A stretch of DNA of 64,000 bases from a bacterium (GTDB taxonomy: Bacteria > Desulfobacterota_D > UBA1144), in NCBI GenBank assembly GCA_018654605.1, contig JABILG010000019.1, forward strand, positions 24,742-88,741, read 5' to 3'. Below, piece by piece: positions 26,630 to 35,734 of this stretch. The notes beneath the pieces are model-generated. The model was not told the DNA's origin, did not search any database, and saw only the letters and a program-made list of their open reading frames with translations. Position 1 is the first letter of the stretch. Every line of letters begins with the position of its first letter. The position numbers and the translations under genes are program-made.

Positions 26630-27771
26630 TAAACAATAGCCTCTCTCGTTGGCACAGCAACAATCATTTCCATAGTTAAGACTCTTATTTTATTGTCTAC
26701 AATATTGGATACACCTTTAAAGCCAGCCTTTTCATAGGCTTTAAACCCAGCTTCTGTTACAATTTTATCCCCGCAAAGTTGGATTGTTAAGATTCCAAAA
26801 TCTTCTCTGTTTTTAATTACATCTTTATTTATGACCTTAAAAGAACCTGTAATTTTTTCATCGTCATCATTTGTTGAACTGAACATTGATTGAATTATAT
26901 CACTTGGATAGGTTGGAGCATCGTGTGAGCCAGAATTCATGCCCAAAAAGTATGCATATGGAATATGTGAGCTAACCTCTCCTTCAACTGTAGATTTAAT
27001 AGCGCCGCCATATCCTATAAAATTTGACTTTGGAGTGTGATGAACGCTCGCATCATTGAGAGTGGAAATTTGAAGCCAACTAAAATCCACTAGGTTTATA
27101 GATTTCGCAAAATCTCCCTCATAAATTTCATCTATTTCAAAATCTTCAAAAGACTTAACCTTTTTTTGATTAAACTTACTAGGTAAGTTGTGAAACTTTA
27201 GTGGCATCATAGACTCTGTTAGGTTAATTCTCTCGGGTTGATCTTGTATGCTTGATTGTTTATCAAGAGTTGTCCCCCTTGTTGCTCTAACTAAGACTTG
27301 TCTTATGTACTCAAGGACAACTTTATTGTCTTGATTTGTAATTGTTGTTCTGACTTGAACCGAACCATTTGAAGCGCCATCTTTTTTAACTTCGATTCCC
27401 AATACTTCTGAAGTTGCAAATAAAATATCACCCTCATATGCAGGTACACCATATCTCAAATTTTTATATGAAAGATTCGCAATAGCATTAAATGATATAT
27501 CATGAACACTTAACCCAAAGCCAACATTAAATAGATATCCTTGGCTGATTATAGAAGGGGATTCAATTCCAAAATTTTGTTTTTTAATCTCAATATTAGG
27601 ATCTATGTATCCCAATGAGCCAGCCAGCTTTGAGTCCATTCCAAGTGCATAATTTTTATTAAATTTTTTTATGTACTCTTTGTTTCTAAATGGGGTAACC
27701 TGGATTGCTCCATGATATAGTTTTTCTCCGGGTATAAATTCTTCGATATGTTTTGATGAAACTAAATCCAT
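26629..27771 (-). CDS. MaoC-like enoyl-CoA hydratase with two hot-dog domains
   Basis: The 380-residue protein has two halves. The N-terminal half holds GYLFNVGFGLSVHDISFNAIANLSYKNLRYG followed by AYEGDILFATSEVLG, a typical MaoC hot-dog region with the hydratase His/Asn. The second half (from about 205) repeats the fold more loosely around HHTPKSNFIGYGG and HIPYAYFLGMNSGSHD. The layout resembles mesaconyl-CoA or 2-methylfumaryl-CoA hydratases. A GGAGGT ribosome binding site precedes the ATG. Coupled to the acyl-CoA ligase downstream, it probably hydrates an unsaturated acyl-CoA. The substrate is unknown. Confidence 0.78.
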   Translation of the reverse strand: MDLVSSKHIEEFIPGEKLYHGAIQVTPFRNKEYIKKFNKNYALGMDSKLAGSLGYIDPNIEIKKQNFGIESPSIISQGYLFNVGFGLSVHDISFNAIANLSYKNLRYGVPAYEGDILFATSEVLGIEVKKDGASNGSVQVRTTITNQDNKVVLEYIRQVLVRATRGTTLDKQSSIQDQPERINLTESMMPLKFHNLPSKFNQKKVKSFEDFEIDEIYEGDFAKSINLVDFSWLQISTLNDASVHHTPKSNFIGYGGAIKSTVEGEVSSHIPYAYFLGMNSGSHDAPTYPSDIIQSMFSSTNDDDEKITGSFKVINKDVIKNREDFGILTIQLCGDKIVTEAGFKAYEKAGFKGVSNIVDNKIRVLTMEMIVAVPTREAIV

Positions 27772-27820
27772 TTAAAACCTCCAAAATAATTAGTTAAGGT
27801 TACAATTATTAAGATTTTTA

Positions 27821-28549
27821 TCAACGCTCTTTATAAGTAAGATAGGAAACTAATATTCCTATCTCATAAAATAATACCAAGGGTACAAGCATAAAAAGCA
27901 TTGAAAATACATCAGTTGTTGGAGTTAAGACTGCTGATATTATAGTTGAAATGAGTATGGAGTATTTTCTTTTTGAGGCTAAAAATCTACTTGAAGTTAT
28001 ACCAAATTTCGAGAGAATGTAGATTATTAAAGGGTATTCAAAGATTATTCCAAAACTAAGGATTATTGAAGACAAGAATCCTAGAGTATCGCTTACATTA
28101 GGGAGAGCTGTTATAGAGTTAGATGAATATTCATTAATTAGAATATTGAAAGTTACAGGTGCTACAAATCTATAACAACAGAATGCCCCTATGAAGAAAA
28201 GTAATGTTCCAACGACTATTACAAGGGCCGATGATTTTTTTTCGTTTTCATATAGCCCTGGTTTAATAAATGTCCATATCTCATAAATAATTAAAGGAAA
28301 GGTTAATATAAAACTTGTTAAAAAAGATATTCTTACATTTGATGATAATCCTTCAGCGGGTCTAGTGAATATGATTTTTGAGTTTGCTGGCAATGAGTCT
28401 GTGATTGGTATTAAAGCAAGCTCCATTAAGAGGTCTCTATAGTAAAATGCTGGTACAAACAATATGACCATGATTAAAACTATTTTTATCAAGCTCGCAC
28501 GTAAAATTCCAAAATGTTCTAAGAATGTCATTTTCTCTTGTGACCCCAT
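27821..28549 (-). CDS. tatC: Sec-independent protein translocase TatC
   Basis: TatC is the membrane receptor for twin-arginine signal peptides. The 242-residue protein has six hydrophobic segments. It also has the N-terminal FLEHFGILRASL block, the loop FPLIIYEIWTFIKPGLYENEK with the conserved Pro and Glu, and the last loop TPTTDVFSMLFMLVPLVLFYEIGI. tatA and tatB are not adjacent, so they must be elsewhere. It lies 49 bases upstream of the MaoC-like gene on the same strand and is divergent from serA, with a TATAAA -10-like box on the minus strand upstream. Confidence 0.93.
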   Translation of the reverse strand: MGSQEKMTFLEHFGILRASLIKIVLIMVILFVPAFYYRDLLMELALIPITDSLPANSKIIFTRPAEGLSSNVRISFLTSFILTFPLIIYEIWTFIKPGLYENEKKSSALVIVVGTLLFFIGAFCCYRFVAPVTFNILINEYSSNSITALPNVSDTLGFLSSIILSFGIIFEYPLIIYILSKFGITSSRFLASKRKYSILISTIISAVLTPTTDVFSMLFMLVPLVLFYEIGILVSYLTYKER

Positions 28550-28597
28550 TGTTAAATTTTATACCCAGCTATTTCCTTTTACAATTAATCCTTTTGA

Positions 28598-28626
28598 TTG
28601 ACATTGTTTGAATGCTAAAATATATT
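28598..28626 (+). promoter_or_regulatory. Sigma70-type promoter of serA-hisZ-purA
   Basis: A perfect TTGACA (28598-28603) and TATATT (28621-28626) are separated by 17 bases. Transcription would start near 28633, leaving a leader of about 21 bases that contains the GGAGGA ribosome binding site (28643-28648) of serA. Confidence 0.7.
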
Positions 28627-28653
28627 TTTCTTTTGTAACTTCGGAGGAATATA

Positions 28654-30255
28654 TTGAAGATATTAATAACTGACGGCTTGTCAAAAGAAGGACTTTCATT
28701 ATTTGAGAGTCATAAAAATATAGATTTAGATGTTCGAAAGAAGATTGACAGAGAAGAGCTAAAAAAAATAATTAATAATTATGAGGCTGTAATAATAAGA
28801 AGTGCCACAACTATAGACGCTGAAATTATTAATCTTCTTGGACAAGACTTTAAGTTAATCGGAAGAGCGGGAATTGGGGTTGATAATGTTGATATAAAGG
28901 CAGCTTCCAAGAAAGGTATCATTGTAATGAATACCCCGTCTGCAAATGCGATAACAACTGCTGAACACACTATTGCATTGTTATTCTCATTGGCAAGAAA
29001 AACACCTCAAGCCCATAGTTCAATGAAATCCTTAAAATGGGAACGTTCTAAGTTTCAAGGTACAGAGTTGTTTGGAAAGACTTTAGGATTAGTTGGTATG
29101 GGAAATATTGGAAGATTAGTTGCCGAAAGAGCAATAGGCCTGAAAATGAAAGTCATTGCTCATGATCCTTATATATTAAAAGGTACAAACTTAAATATGC
29201 CAGTTGAATTGGTTGATATGGACGAGGTATTTAAGATGTCTGATGTTATATCAGTTCATACACCATTAACTTCAACTACAAAGAACCTTATTTCAAAAGG
29301 ATCAATCCAGATGATGAAAGATGGTGTCTTTATTATTAATTGTGCGAGAGGTGGGATTGTAAATGAAGATGATATTTCAGAGGCAATTTCATCAGGCAAG
29401 GTAGGTGGTTTAGCCTTAGATGTCTTTAATCCTGAGCCACCAGATTTTAAGTCTCCTATCTTTGAATTAGACAACAATGTTGTACTTACTCCACACTTAG
29501 GTGCTTCAACTCAAGAGGCCCAAATGAAAGTAGGTATTGCAATGGCCGAACAGGTTGTCGAATTTGTAAATGATGGAGTTGTTTCAAATGCAGTAAACAT
29601 GCCATCAATGAGCAATGAGGTCCTTAACGAGATTAGTCCATATTTAAATTTATGTGAAAAACTTGGAAACTTTATGGGTCAAACATGCAAATCAGGAGTT
29701 AAAGAGATAATTGTAGAGTATAGCGGTAATGTTGCGGAGACTAATGTTGCCCCTCTTACTATCACTGCCTTGAAAGGTTATTTGTCGCCTATAATGAGTG
29801 CACCAGTTACTTATGTAAATGCTCCATTGATAGCTGAAGAGAGAGGTATAAAGATAACAGAAGCCAAAGTTTCCACGGAAGAGGAGTTTTCAAGTCTCGT
29901 ATCCGTTATAATTAGAACAGATACTGAAAAACTATCAATTTCAGGATCGTTGTTTGGGATGAAAGAAGCTAGGTTTACAAAATTAAATAAACACTCTATA
30001 GATTTAATTCCTGAGGGGAATATATTAATGATACAAAATTATGATAAACCAGGAGTTGTTGGCCTACTTGGAGCTGCACTTGGTGAAAAGAATATTAATA
30101 TAGGCAGACTGTATTTAAGTAGGCAAGAAAATTCAGAGAAAGAAGATTATGCTTTAGCTTTCATCTCAGTAGATTCTCCTGTTTCAGAAGAAACTCTTGA
30201 GGATATCGCTAATTTATCTGAAGTTAAAAGCATAGATCAGGTAATTTTTGGATAA
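28654..30255 (+). CDS. serA: D-3-phosphoglycerate dehydrogenase
   Basis: SerA oxidises 3-phosphoglycerate in the first step of serine synthesis. The 533-residue protein is the long form. The N-terminal half is a 2-hydroxyacid dehydrogenase with LIGRAGIGVDNVD, the NAD motif LGLVGMGNIGRLVAERA, CARGGIVNEDDI and the catalytic His in TPHLGASTQEAQ. An intervening domain (about 315-450) and a C-terminal ACT domain (IQNYDKPGVVGLLGAALGE) follow, so serine feedback is expected. The start is TTG at 28654, fixed by GGAGGA five bases upstream. hisZ begins in a TAATG overlap with its stop. Confidence 0.95.
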   Translation: MKILITDGLSKEGLSLFESHKNIDLDVRKKIDREELKKIINNYEAVIIRSATTIDAEIINLLGQDFKLIGRAGIGVDNVDIKAASKKGIIVMNTPSANAITTAEHTIALLFSLARKTPQAHSSMKSLKWERSKFQGTELFGKTLGLVGMGNIGRLVAERAIGLKMKVIAHDPYILKGTNLNMPVELVDMDEVFKMSDVISVHTPLTSTTKNLISKGSIQMMKDGVFIINCARGGIVNEDDISEAISSGKVGGLALDVFNPEPPDFKSPIFELDNNVVLTPHLGASTQEAQMKVGIAMAEQVVEFVNDGVVSNAVNMPSMSNEVLNEISPYLNLCEKLGNFMGQTCKSGVKEIIVEYSGNVAETNVAPLTITALKGYLSPIMSAPVTYVNAPLIAEERGIKITEAKVSTEEEFSSLVSVIIRTDTEKLSISGSLFGMKEARFTKLNKHSIDLIPEGNILMIQNYDKPGVVGLLGAALGEKNINIGRLYLSRQENSEKEDYALAFISVDSPVSEETLEDIANLSEVKSIDQVIFG

Positions 30256-31466
30256 TGAACACCTTTTCATTACCTATAGGGATTAAAGAATATACGACCA
30301 AAGATGTAAGAAAGATTGACTTTATTTCGTCAGTTATCTTAGAGGAATCTGAATTGTGGGGATTTAAGAAAATTATAACTCCAATCTTTGAAAATATTAA
30401 TTCTTTAAATGTTGGCTTAAAAGAGGAAACGATTAATAAGACAATTAAATTCATCGATCCTTTAAATGGAGACGTCTTAGGCCTTAGGTCCGATATCACT
30501 CCACAGATAGCAAGATATGTTTCAAATAACTATAAAACTGAAAAGATGCCACTTAGGCTAACTTACAATGAAAGAGTAGTTAGAAATAATTACAAAGAAA
30601 CCGGAACAAAAAGAGAGGTCTTCCAAGTGGGTTGTGAGCTTATTGGGTCAAACTCATTAGAATCAGACTTAGAAATAATTTGTTTAGGAGTTTCAATTTT
30701 AAAGAAGTTAGGCTTTGTTAATCAAGTTGTAACATTAAATTCTTCATTATTATTAAACTTTATTTTTGAAAACTTGGAGCCTATCAAAGAAGATATCAAG
30801 TTGCTTTTTCATAAAAAAGATTACCAATCGATTGCAAATTTTAGTTCAGATAAAAGGTTAAATAGTAAGCAAAAGAATTTTATAAAAAAATATTTAAAAC
30901 CATTAATTCAAAATAAAGCTATATCTTCAAAAGATTTACCATTAAAAGTTAAAGAAAGTATCACAAGGATAAATTTAATAGAAAAAACAGTTTGTGCTAC
31001 TTATCCATCGGTAGACTTAAGAGTAGATTTTCTTGATGTTAAAAATTTTGACTATTATTCAGGTATGACTTTTGATATTGCGGTTCCTGAAATATCTCAG
31101 ATTGTTTTGTCTGGTGGTCGTTATGATGAACTTATAGGGAAGTATGGGAATGCCTTTCCTGCCGTTGGCCTGGCAGTTAATATTTTGCCATTAATTAAAA
31201 CAGTAAATGCTGATCAGCTAGGCACGCCAATTGTAGTGATAGACTCAACTCACATTGATACTTTTTCATTATCAATTGATATAAAAGATTTTTTTACTTC
31301 ACAGGGATTCATTGGAGTTTTGTCTAACAAGAGGAACACTTATAAAGATAAGTTTGATTTAAAGATTATGATTTCAAAAAATAGAAGCTTAACCTTGTAC
31401 GATAGCAAGAATAAGAAAATTACTTCTTTTAAAAGTTTTTCCGATTTGCAAAAAGAGGATTTTTAA
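30255..31466 (+). CDS. hisZ: ATP phosphoribosyltransferase regulatory subunit HisZ
   Basis: HisZ is a catalytically inactive histidyl-tRNA-synthetase paralogue that activates short-form HisG in the first step of histidine synthesis. The 403-residue protein has class II features LRSDITPQIARYVS (motif 2 region) and RLTYNERVVRNNYKETGTKREVFQVGCELIG, and ends in VLSGGRYDELIGKYG without a full anticodon-binding domain of HisRS type. The DVLGLRSDITPQ context and location directly before purA favour HisZ over HisS. It starts one base inside the serA stop and ends one base before purA. It implies a short HisG elsewhere. Confidence 0.88.
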   Translation: MNTFSLPIGIKEYTTKDVRKIDFISSVILEESELWGFKKIITPIFENINSLNVGLKEETINKTIKFIDPLNGDVLGLRSDITPQIARYVSNNYKTEKMPLRLTYNERVVRNNYKETGTKREVFQVGCELIGSNSLESDLEIICLGVSILKKLGFVNQVVTLNSSLLLNFIFENLEPIKEDIKLLFHKKDYQSIANFSSDKRLNSKQKNFIKKYLKPLIQNKAISSKDLPLKVKESITRINLIEKTVCATYPSVDLRVDFLDVKNFDYYSGMTFDIAVPEISQIVLSGGRYDELIGKYGNAFPAVGLAVNILPLIKTVNADQLGTPIVVIDSTHIDTFSLSIDIKDFFTSQGFIGVLSNKRNTYKDKFDLKIMISKNRSLTLYDSKNKKITSFKSFSDLQKEDF

Positions 31467-31467
31467 T

Positions 31468-32748
31468 TTGACTAAGAAAATAAAAAACTCAGTTTTTGTT
31501 GGCGCTCAATGGGGTGATGAAGGTAAGGGTAGAATAGTAGATCTGGTTTCCGAGAACTATGATATCATCGCTCGTTTCCAGGGTGGAAGCAATGCTGGCC
31601 ATACAATTATTATTAAAAATAAAAAAATTGTTTTACACCATATTCCTTCAGGGGTATTAAGGAAAGGAAAGGTTTCTGTAATCGGTAATGGCACTGTTGT
31701 TGACCTAGCTTCGCTTGTTAAGGAAATAAAGGGACTGAGGAAAAGTGGCTTTAATGTTTCAGGTAAAAACTTAAAACTAAGTTCTTTGGCTCATGTCGTT
31801 GCGCCATATCATAAGATAATCGACCAAGAAAGAGAATTAATGAAGGGTAATAAAGCAATAGGAACAACAGGTAGGGGAATTGGACCGGCTTATGAGGACA
31901 AAGTCACAAGGAATGGTCTCAGGGTCATTGACCTAGAAGACAAGAAGCTTTTAAATGAAAAAATTAATAATATATTAAAAGAAAAAAATAAGATTATATC
32001 TAAGATATTTAAGAAAAAAGGATTCAGCAAGAAGCTGATCGTAGAAGAGTTATATAAAAATTATCAATATCTTAAAGAGTTTGTTTCGGACACAGGAAAA
32101 TTTCTCAATGAAAGTATAGCAAGAGATAAAAGAGTCTTATTTGAAGGTGCCCAAGGAGTGATGCTAGATATAGATTTTGGCACCTATCCTTTTGTAACCT
32201 CTTCTTCAACTATTTCTTCTAATGCCTCAGCTGGTTCAGGTGTCTCATTCACAAAGCTTGGAGATGTAACTGGTATATCTAAAGCTTATACAACTAGGGT
32301 TGGACATGGTCCATTTCCAACCGAAATGTTTGACGACCAAGGCTTAACTCTTCGTGAGTTTGGCACAGAGTATGGTGCAACAACTGGAAGACCTAGAAGG
32401 TGCGGATGGTTGGATCTTGTAGCTCTAGAATATGCTGTTACAGTTTCTGGTATAACTTCATTGGTTCTTACGAAAGTTGATATATTATCGATTTTTAAGA
32501 AGATTAAAGTTTGTACTGGATATAAATTAGAAAACAAGAAACTATCATCGTACCCATTAAGCACAGTGGATTTGGCTAAGGTAACACCCATTTATAAAGA
32601 ATTTCCTTCTTGGTCTATGGATGAATTATCTACAAATAAAGTTCCCAGAAGTCTAAAATCCTTGATTAAATTTATCGAATCTTCCTTAAAGGTTAAGGTT
32701 ACAATGCTATCTATAGGTCCAGAACGGGATGAAATTATTTATTTGTAA
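31468..32748 (+). CDS. purA: Adenylosuccinate synthetase
   Basis: PurA joins IMP and aspartate with GTP in AMP synthesis. The 426-residue protein has GAQWGDEGKGRIVDL at the N-terminus (P-loop with catalytic Asp), GGSNAGHTI (catalytic His), GTTGRGIGPAYEDK, FEGAQGVMLDIDFGTYPFVTSS, GHGPFPTEM and GATTGRPRRCGWLD. The start is TTG at 31468, one base after the hisZ stop, so translation is coupled. The 3' end overlaps the convergent phoH by 10 bases. Confidence 0.96.
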   Translation: MTKKIKNSVFVGAQWGDEGKGRIVDLVSENYDIIARFQGGSNAGHTIIIKNKKIVLHHIPSGVLRKGKVSVIGNGTVVDLASLVKEIKGLRKSGFNVSGKNLKLSSLAHVVAPYHKIIDQERELMKGNKAIGTTGRGIGPAYEDKVTRNGLRVIDLEDKKLLNEKINNILKEKNKIISKIFKKKGFSKKLIVEELYKNYQYLKEFVSDTGKFLNESIARDKRVLFEGAQGVMLDIDFGTYPFVTSSSTISSNASAGSGVSFTKLGDVTGISKAYTTRVGHGPFPTEMFDDQGLTLREFGTEYGATTGRPRRCGWLDLVALEYAVTVSGITSLVLTKVDILSIFKKIKVCTGYKLENKKLSSYPLSTVDLAKVTPIYKEFPSWSMDELSTNKVPRSLKSLIKFIESSLKVKVTMLSIGPERDEIIYL

Positions 32749-33695
32749 GCCTCTATAATTTTCTTTACTAATCTATGACGTACCACATCATTCTCATCAA
32801 AAGAGCAAAACTCTATTTCATCAACATCTTTCAAAATTGATTGAGCCTCTATCAGCCCCGACTTAGAACTTTTATCCAGGTCAACTTGTGTTATATCTCC
32901 TGTAATTACGCACTTAGAATTAAATCCAATACGAGTAAGAAACATTTTCATTTGAGATGAAGTAGTATTTTGAGCCTCGTCTAAGATTATAAATGCATCA
33001 TTTAAAGTTCTTCCCCTCATAAACGCAATAGGTGCTATCTCAATAGTTTGCTTGTCAATCAACCGTGAAACTGTATCAAAGTCTAGCATGTCGTTAAGGG
33101 CATCAAATAATGGTTTAAGATAAGGGTCAACTTTTTCATTTAAATCTCCAGGTAAAAACCCAAGTTTCTCTCCTGCTTCAACTGCAGGTCTTGTAAGTAC
33201 TATCTTTTTTACTTTCTTCATATTTAAGGATGCAACTGCAGTCGCAACTGCTAAATAGGTTTTACCCGTACCGGCTGGTCCTATTCCAAAGACAATATCG
33301 CTTTTCTTTATTGAATCTATATATAGTTTCTGATTAATACTTTTTGGTGCTATAGTTTTACGATCCGTTGTAACACAAACAGTATCGAGGAAAATATCCT
33401 CAATAGTATGAGCTCTTTGGCTAAGTATCTTTAAGCCTGACTTGAAATCATTTTCGGAAGGAAAGTAGCCTTTCGAAATTATTTTATAAAAATTCTCAAC
33501 TAAATCTTTTCCTAAGTTAACTTCTTTCGAAGGACCGATTAGAATTAATTCGTTTCCTTTAGAATGTATCTTAATGTTGAGTAGCTTTTCAATCGTAATA
33601 ATATTAGATTGATTTGTACCATTTAAAATTTTAAACCAACTTAAATTATCGAAAATTAGCTTATCTTCAGTTATGGAATCTAACACAGGGCTCAT
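32739..33695 (-). CDS. PhoH-family ATPase
   Basis: The 318-residue protein has the PhoH layout: an N-terminal KH-like region, then GIGPAGTGKTYLAVATAV (Walker A, near residue 138) and AFIILDEAQNTTSSQMKMFLTRIG (Walker B), with the TRPAVEAGEKLGFLPGDL block between them. PhoH proteins are cytoplasmic ATPases often linked to ybeY and RNA metabolism, but ybeY is absent here. It shares a four-base overlap with the upstream exchanger gene and converges on purA with overlapping ends. Confidence 0.93.
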   Translation of the reverse strand: MSPVLDSITEDKLIFDNLSWFKILNGTNQSNIITIEKLLNIKIHSKGNELILIGPSKEVNLGKDLVENFYKIISKGYFPSENDFKSGLKILSQRAHTIEDIFLDTVCVTTDRKTIAPKSINQKLYIDSIKKSDIVFGIGPAGTGKTYLAVATAVASLNMKKVKKIVLTRPAVEAGEKLGFLPGDLNEKVDPYLKPLFDALNDMLDFDTVSRLIDKQTIEIAPIAFMRGRTLNDAFIILDEAQNTTSSQMKMFLTRIGFNSKCVITGDITQVDLDKSSKSGLIEAQSILKDVDEIEFCSFDENDVVRHRLVKKIIEAYK

Positions 33696-34672
33696 AAGAA
33701 TTTATAGAATAAATAGTAAACATAAAATAATAAAAATCCAACAATAGAATGAACATGTATTGTTTTTTCTTTTTTACTTTTAAGATAATAAATAATGAAA
33801 AGTCCAAAAATAGCTATTTCTAAAGATACTAATAAAATCGAAGGAGGAAAACCTAACGTAATCGGTTTTGTGTTGAATATTAAGGCTATAATTCCAAAGA
33901 TACATATGTTTGCTAAATTGCTACCTAAAACGTTACCAATAACAACATCATGTTTTCTATATTTGAATATAGCCAGCAATGAAGTGAATATTTCCGGAGA
34001 AGATGAGGCCAAAGCAAAGTATATCGAGCCTATAAACGAAGAAGCAACCCCCAGATCAATCTGTAGCTTTAATCCAGTCTTAACAAGAAATTCCGAACCA
34101 ACTGCCAAGAGAGATACTCCTAGAACCACACGAATAATGGTTTTCTTTGTTGAAAAAACTTTTGTTTCTTGTTTTAAGTAATTATTGGCTACTTTGTTAG
34201 ATCTAAGGACGTATAAAATTATTGCAATAATCATTAATACAGAAAGTAATTTTTTAATTAATAAAGAGTCAAAAAGATTTAATCCATAAATGGAAAAGAT
34301 TATGGTTGAAAAGATACTAATTGGTATAAAATTCTTAAATGAAAAAAAATTAAAAGAAAATTTCTGATTAAATTTTATAAATATTGAAAGACCTAAAACT
34401 AAGCATATATTCGCAAAATTGCTTCCTAAAATTGTTCCATAAGCAATGGTAGATCCGCTAGAGAGGCTAATAGCTTTGGATAATACAAATAATTCTGGCA
34501 GGGATGTTGCCCATGCTATAAGAGTTATGCTGACAATCATCTCGGATATTTTTAATCTAGCAGCAGTAGACAAGGCTCCTGAAATTAAAAAATCTGCTCC
34601 GAAATAAAGCATCCCAATTGATGTAATTGTATATAAAAGAAGAAAGATATACTGATTCGAAATTAAATCCAT
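33692..34672 (-). CDS. Na+/Ca2+ exchanger family membrane protein (YrbG/CaxA-like)
   Basis: The 326-residue protein has about ten membrane segments in two inverted halves. The alpha repeats are recognisable: ADFLISGALSTAARLKISEMIVSITLIAWATSLPELFV with GTILGSNFANICLVLG in the first, and LGVASSFIGSIYFALASSSPEIFTSLLAI with GNVLGSNLANICIFG in the second. Both carry the conserved acidic residue in SLPELF or SSPEIF that binds the cation. It lies between purC (one-base overlap) and phoH (four-base overlap), so the three genes form one minus-strand unit. Ion specificity is inferred from the family. Confidence 0.9.
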   Translation of the reverse strand: MDLISNQYIFLLLYTITSIGMLYFGADFLISGALSTAARLKISEMIVSITLIAWATSLPELFVLSKAISLSSGSTIAYGTILGSNFANICLVLGLSIFIKFNQKFSFNFFSFKNFIPISIFSTIIFSIYGLNLFDSLLIKKLLSVLMIIAIILYVLRSNKVANNYLKQETKVFSTKKTIIRVVLGVSLLAVGSEFLVKTGLKLQIDLGVASSFIGSIYFALASSSPEIFTSLLAIFKYRKHDVVIGNVLGSNLANICIFGIIALIFNTKPITLGFPPSILLVSLEIAIFGLFIIYYLKSKKEKTIHVHSIVGFLLFYVYYLFYKFL

Positions 34673-35565
34673 TAAGCTGTTAGGAGGTCTATGGCTTCAA
34701 TGTATTTTTCCGAAGTTAGAGAGGCAATGTCCCTTGGAAGCTCAGGTGCTGGTGGATTTTTGTCCCAGCCTACAGAGGTTAAGTAGTCCCTAACAAACTG
34801 TTTGTCATAGCTTTGTTGTCCTCGACCTTCACCATATAAATCTTTGGGCCAGAATCGAGAGGAGTCTGGTGTTAATACCTCATCAATTAAGATAAGTTGG
34901 TCATCTATAAGGCCAAATTCAAATTTTGTATCTGCAATAATAATACCTTTCTCTTTAGCGTAATCATGAGCAGTAGAATATATCTTTATAGAAAAATCTC
35001 TTACTTTCTCTGCAAGATCTTGGCCGATTATTCCAACACATGATTCAAAATTAATGTTTTCATCATGCTCCCCTTGCTCTGCTTTTGTAGAAGGAGTGAA
35101 AATTGGAGTATCAAGTTTTTCTGATTCTACCAATCCATCTTTAAGCTTAATCCCGCAAATAGTTCCTTCCTTCTTGTATTCGGACCACCCAGAGCCAGTA
35201 ATATAACCTCGAACAATGCATTCTACAGCTAAAGGCTTAGCTTTCTTTACTATCATAGACCTGCCTTTAAGTATTTCCTCGTGTTCTTTGAGTGTAGGAT
35301 ATTGCTCAACAACATTATCACTTATGAAATGGTTTTGAATTATATTTTCTGTTAGAGAAAACCAGAATTTAGATAGTTTTGTAAGAACTTCGCCTTTACC
35401 TAAAATTCCTGTTGGAAGAATCGAGTCGTAAGCAGAGATTCTATCACTTGATACAATTAACAGTGAGTCACCCATATCATATAAATCTCTAACTTTTCCA
35501 CGATTGATTAGGTTTTGATTTTTTAGGTTAGTTTGAAGTACAATATTTTTATTTTCTATATCCAT
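34672..35565 (-). CDS. purC: Phosphoribosylaminoimidazole-succinocarboxamide synthase
   Basis: PurC (SAICAR synthetase) ligates aspartate to CAIR in purine synthesis. Hallmarks are RGKVRDLYDMGDSLLIVSSDRISAYD near the N-terminus, VECIVRGYITGSGWSEY, GLIDDQLILIDEVLTPDSSRFWP and the YDKQFVRDYL tail. The ATG at 35565 gives 297 residues. A longer frame would start at TTG 35592 with nine extra residues of no similarity, so the ATG is preferred. No clear ribosome binding site is seen for either. It is divergent from tRNA-Val, with 84 bases between them that also hold the tRNA promoter. Confidence 0.93.
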   Translation of the reverse strand: MDIENKNIVLQTNLKNQNLINRGKVRDLYDMGDSLLIVSSDRISAYDSILPTGILGKGEVLTKLSKFWFSLTENIIQNHFISDNVVEQYPTLKEHEEILKGRSMIVKKAKPLAVECIVRGYITGSGWSEYKKEGTICGIKLKDGLVESEKLDTPIFTPSTKAEQGEHDENINFESCVGIIGQDLAEKVRDFSIKIYSTAHDYAKEKGIIIADTKFEFGLIDDQLILIDEVLTPDSSRFWPKDLYGEGRGQQSYDKQFVRDYLTSVGWDKNPPAPELPRDIASLTSEKYIEAIDLLTA

Positions 35566-35602
35566 TAAGTAATTATAAATTAATGAGAGCAAAGAACAAA
35601 AT

Positions 35603-35631
35603 TTGATTTATATTTTTGTCCTCTATACAAT
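35603..35631 (+). promoter_or_regulatory. Promoter of tRNA-Val and the thrS-infC-rpmI-rplT unit
   Basis: TTGATT (35603-35608) and TACAAT (35626-35631) are separated by 17 bases. The predicted transcript begins near 35638, twelve bases before the tRNA. No second promoter is evident in the 13-base gap between the tRNA and thrS. Confidence 0.65.
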
Positions 35632-35649
35632 ATTTCATTTAGGAAGTAT

Positions 35650-35721
35650 GAGCGCGTAGCTCAGGGGGAGAGCGCTTGCTTGACATGCAAGAGGTCGGTG
35701 GTTCAAATCCACTCGTGCTCA
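35650..35721 (+). tRNA. tRNA-Val (anticodon GAC)
   Basis: The 72-base cloverleaf has acceptor stem GAGCGCG/CGTGCTC with one G-U pair and discriminator A. The D arm lies in TAGCTCAGGGGGAGAGC. The anticodon stem CTTGC/GCAAG closes the loop TTGACAT, and the T arm is GGTGG-TTCAAAT-CCACT. Bases 34-36 read GAC, decoding valine GUC/GUU. The 3' CCA is not encoded. It stands 13 bases before thrS and is probably processed from the same transcript. Confidence 0.95.
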
Positions 35722-35734
35722 TTGAATATTAATT

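Noticed and set aside
27821..28549. Complete tat operon
   Set aside because: Only tatC is present. The neighbours are an acyl-CoA pathway gene pair and divergent serA, with no TatA/B-like frame.
30224..32591. Antisense frames of 70-130 codons within serA, hisZ and purA, and similar ones throughout the window
   Set aside because: They are shadows of conserved genes on the other strand, without ribosome binding sites or recognisable domains.
35566..35592. Longer purC from a TTG codon
   Set aside because: It adds nine hydrophobic residues with no family similarity and no ribosome binding site. The ATG at 35565 fits.
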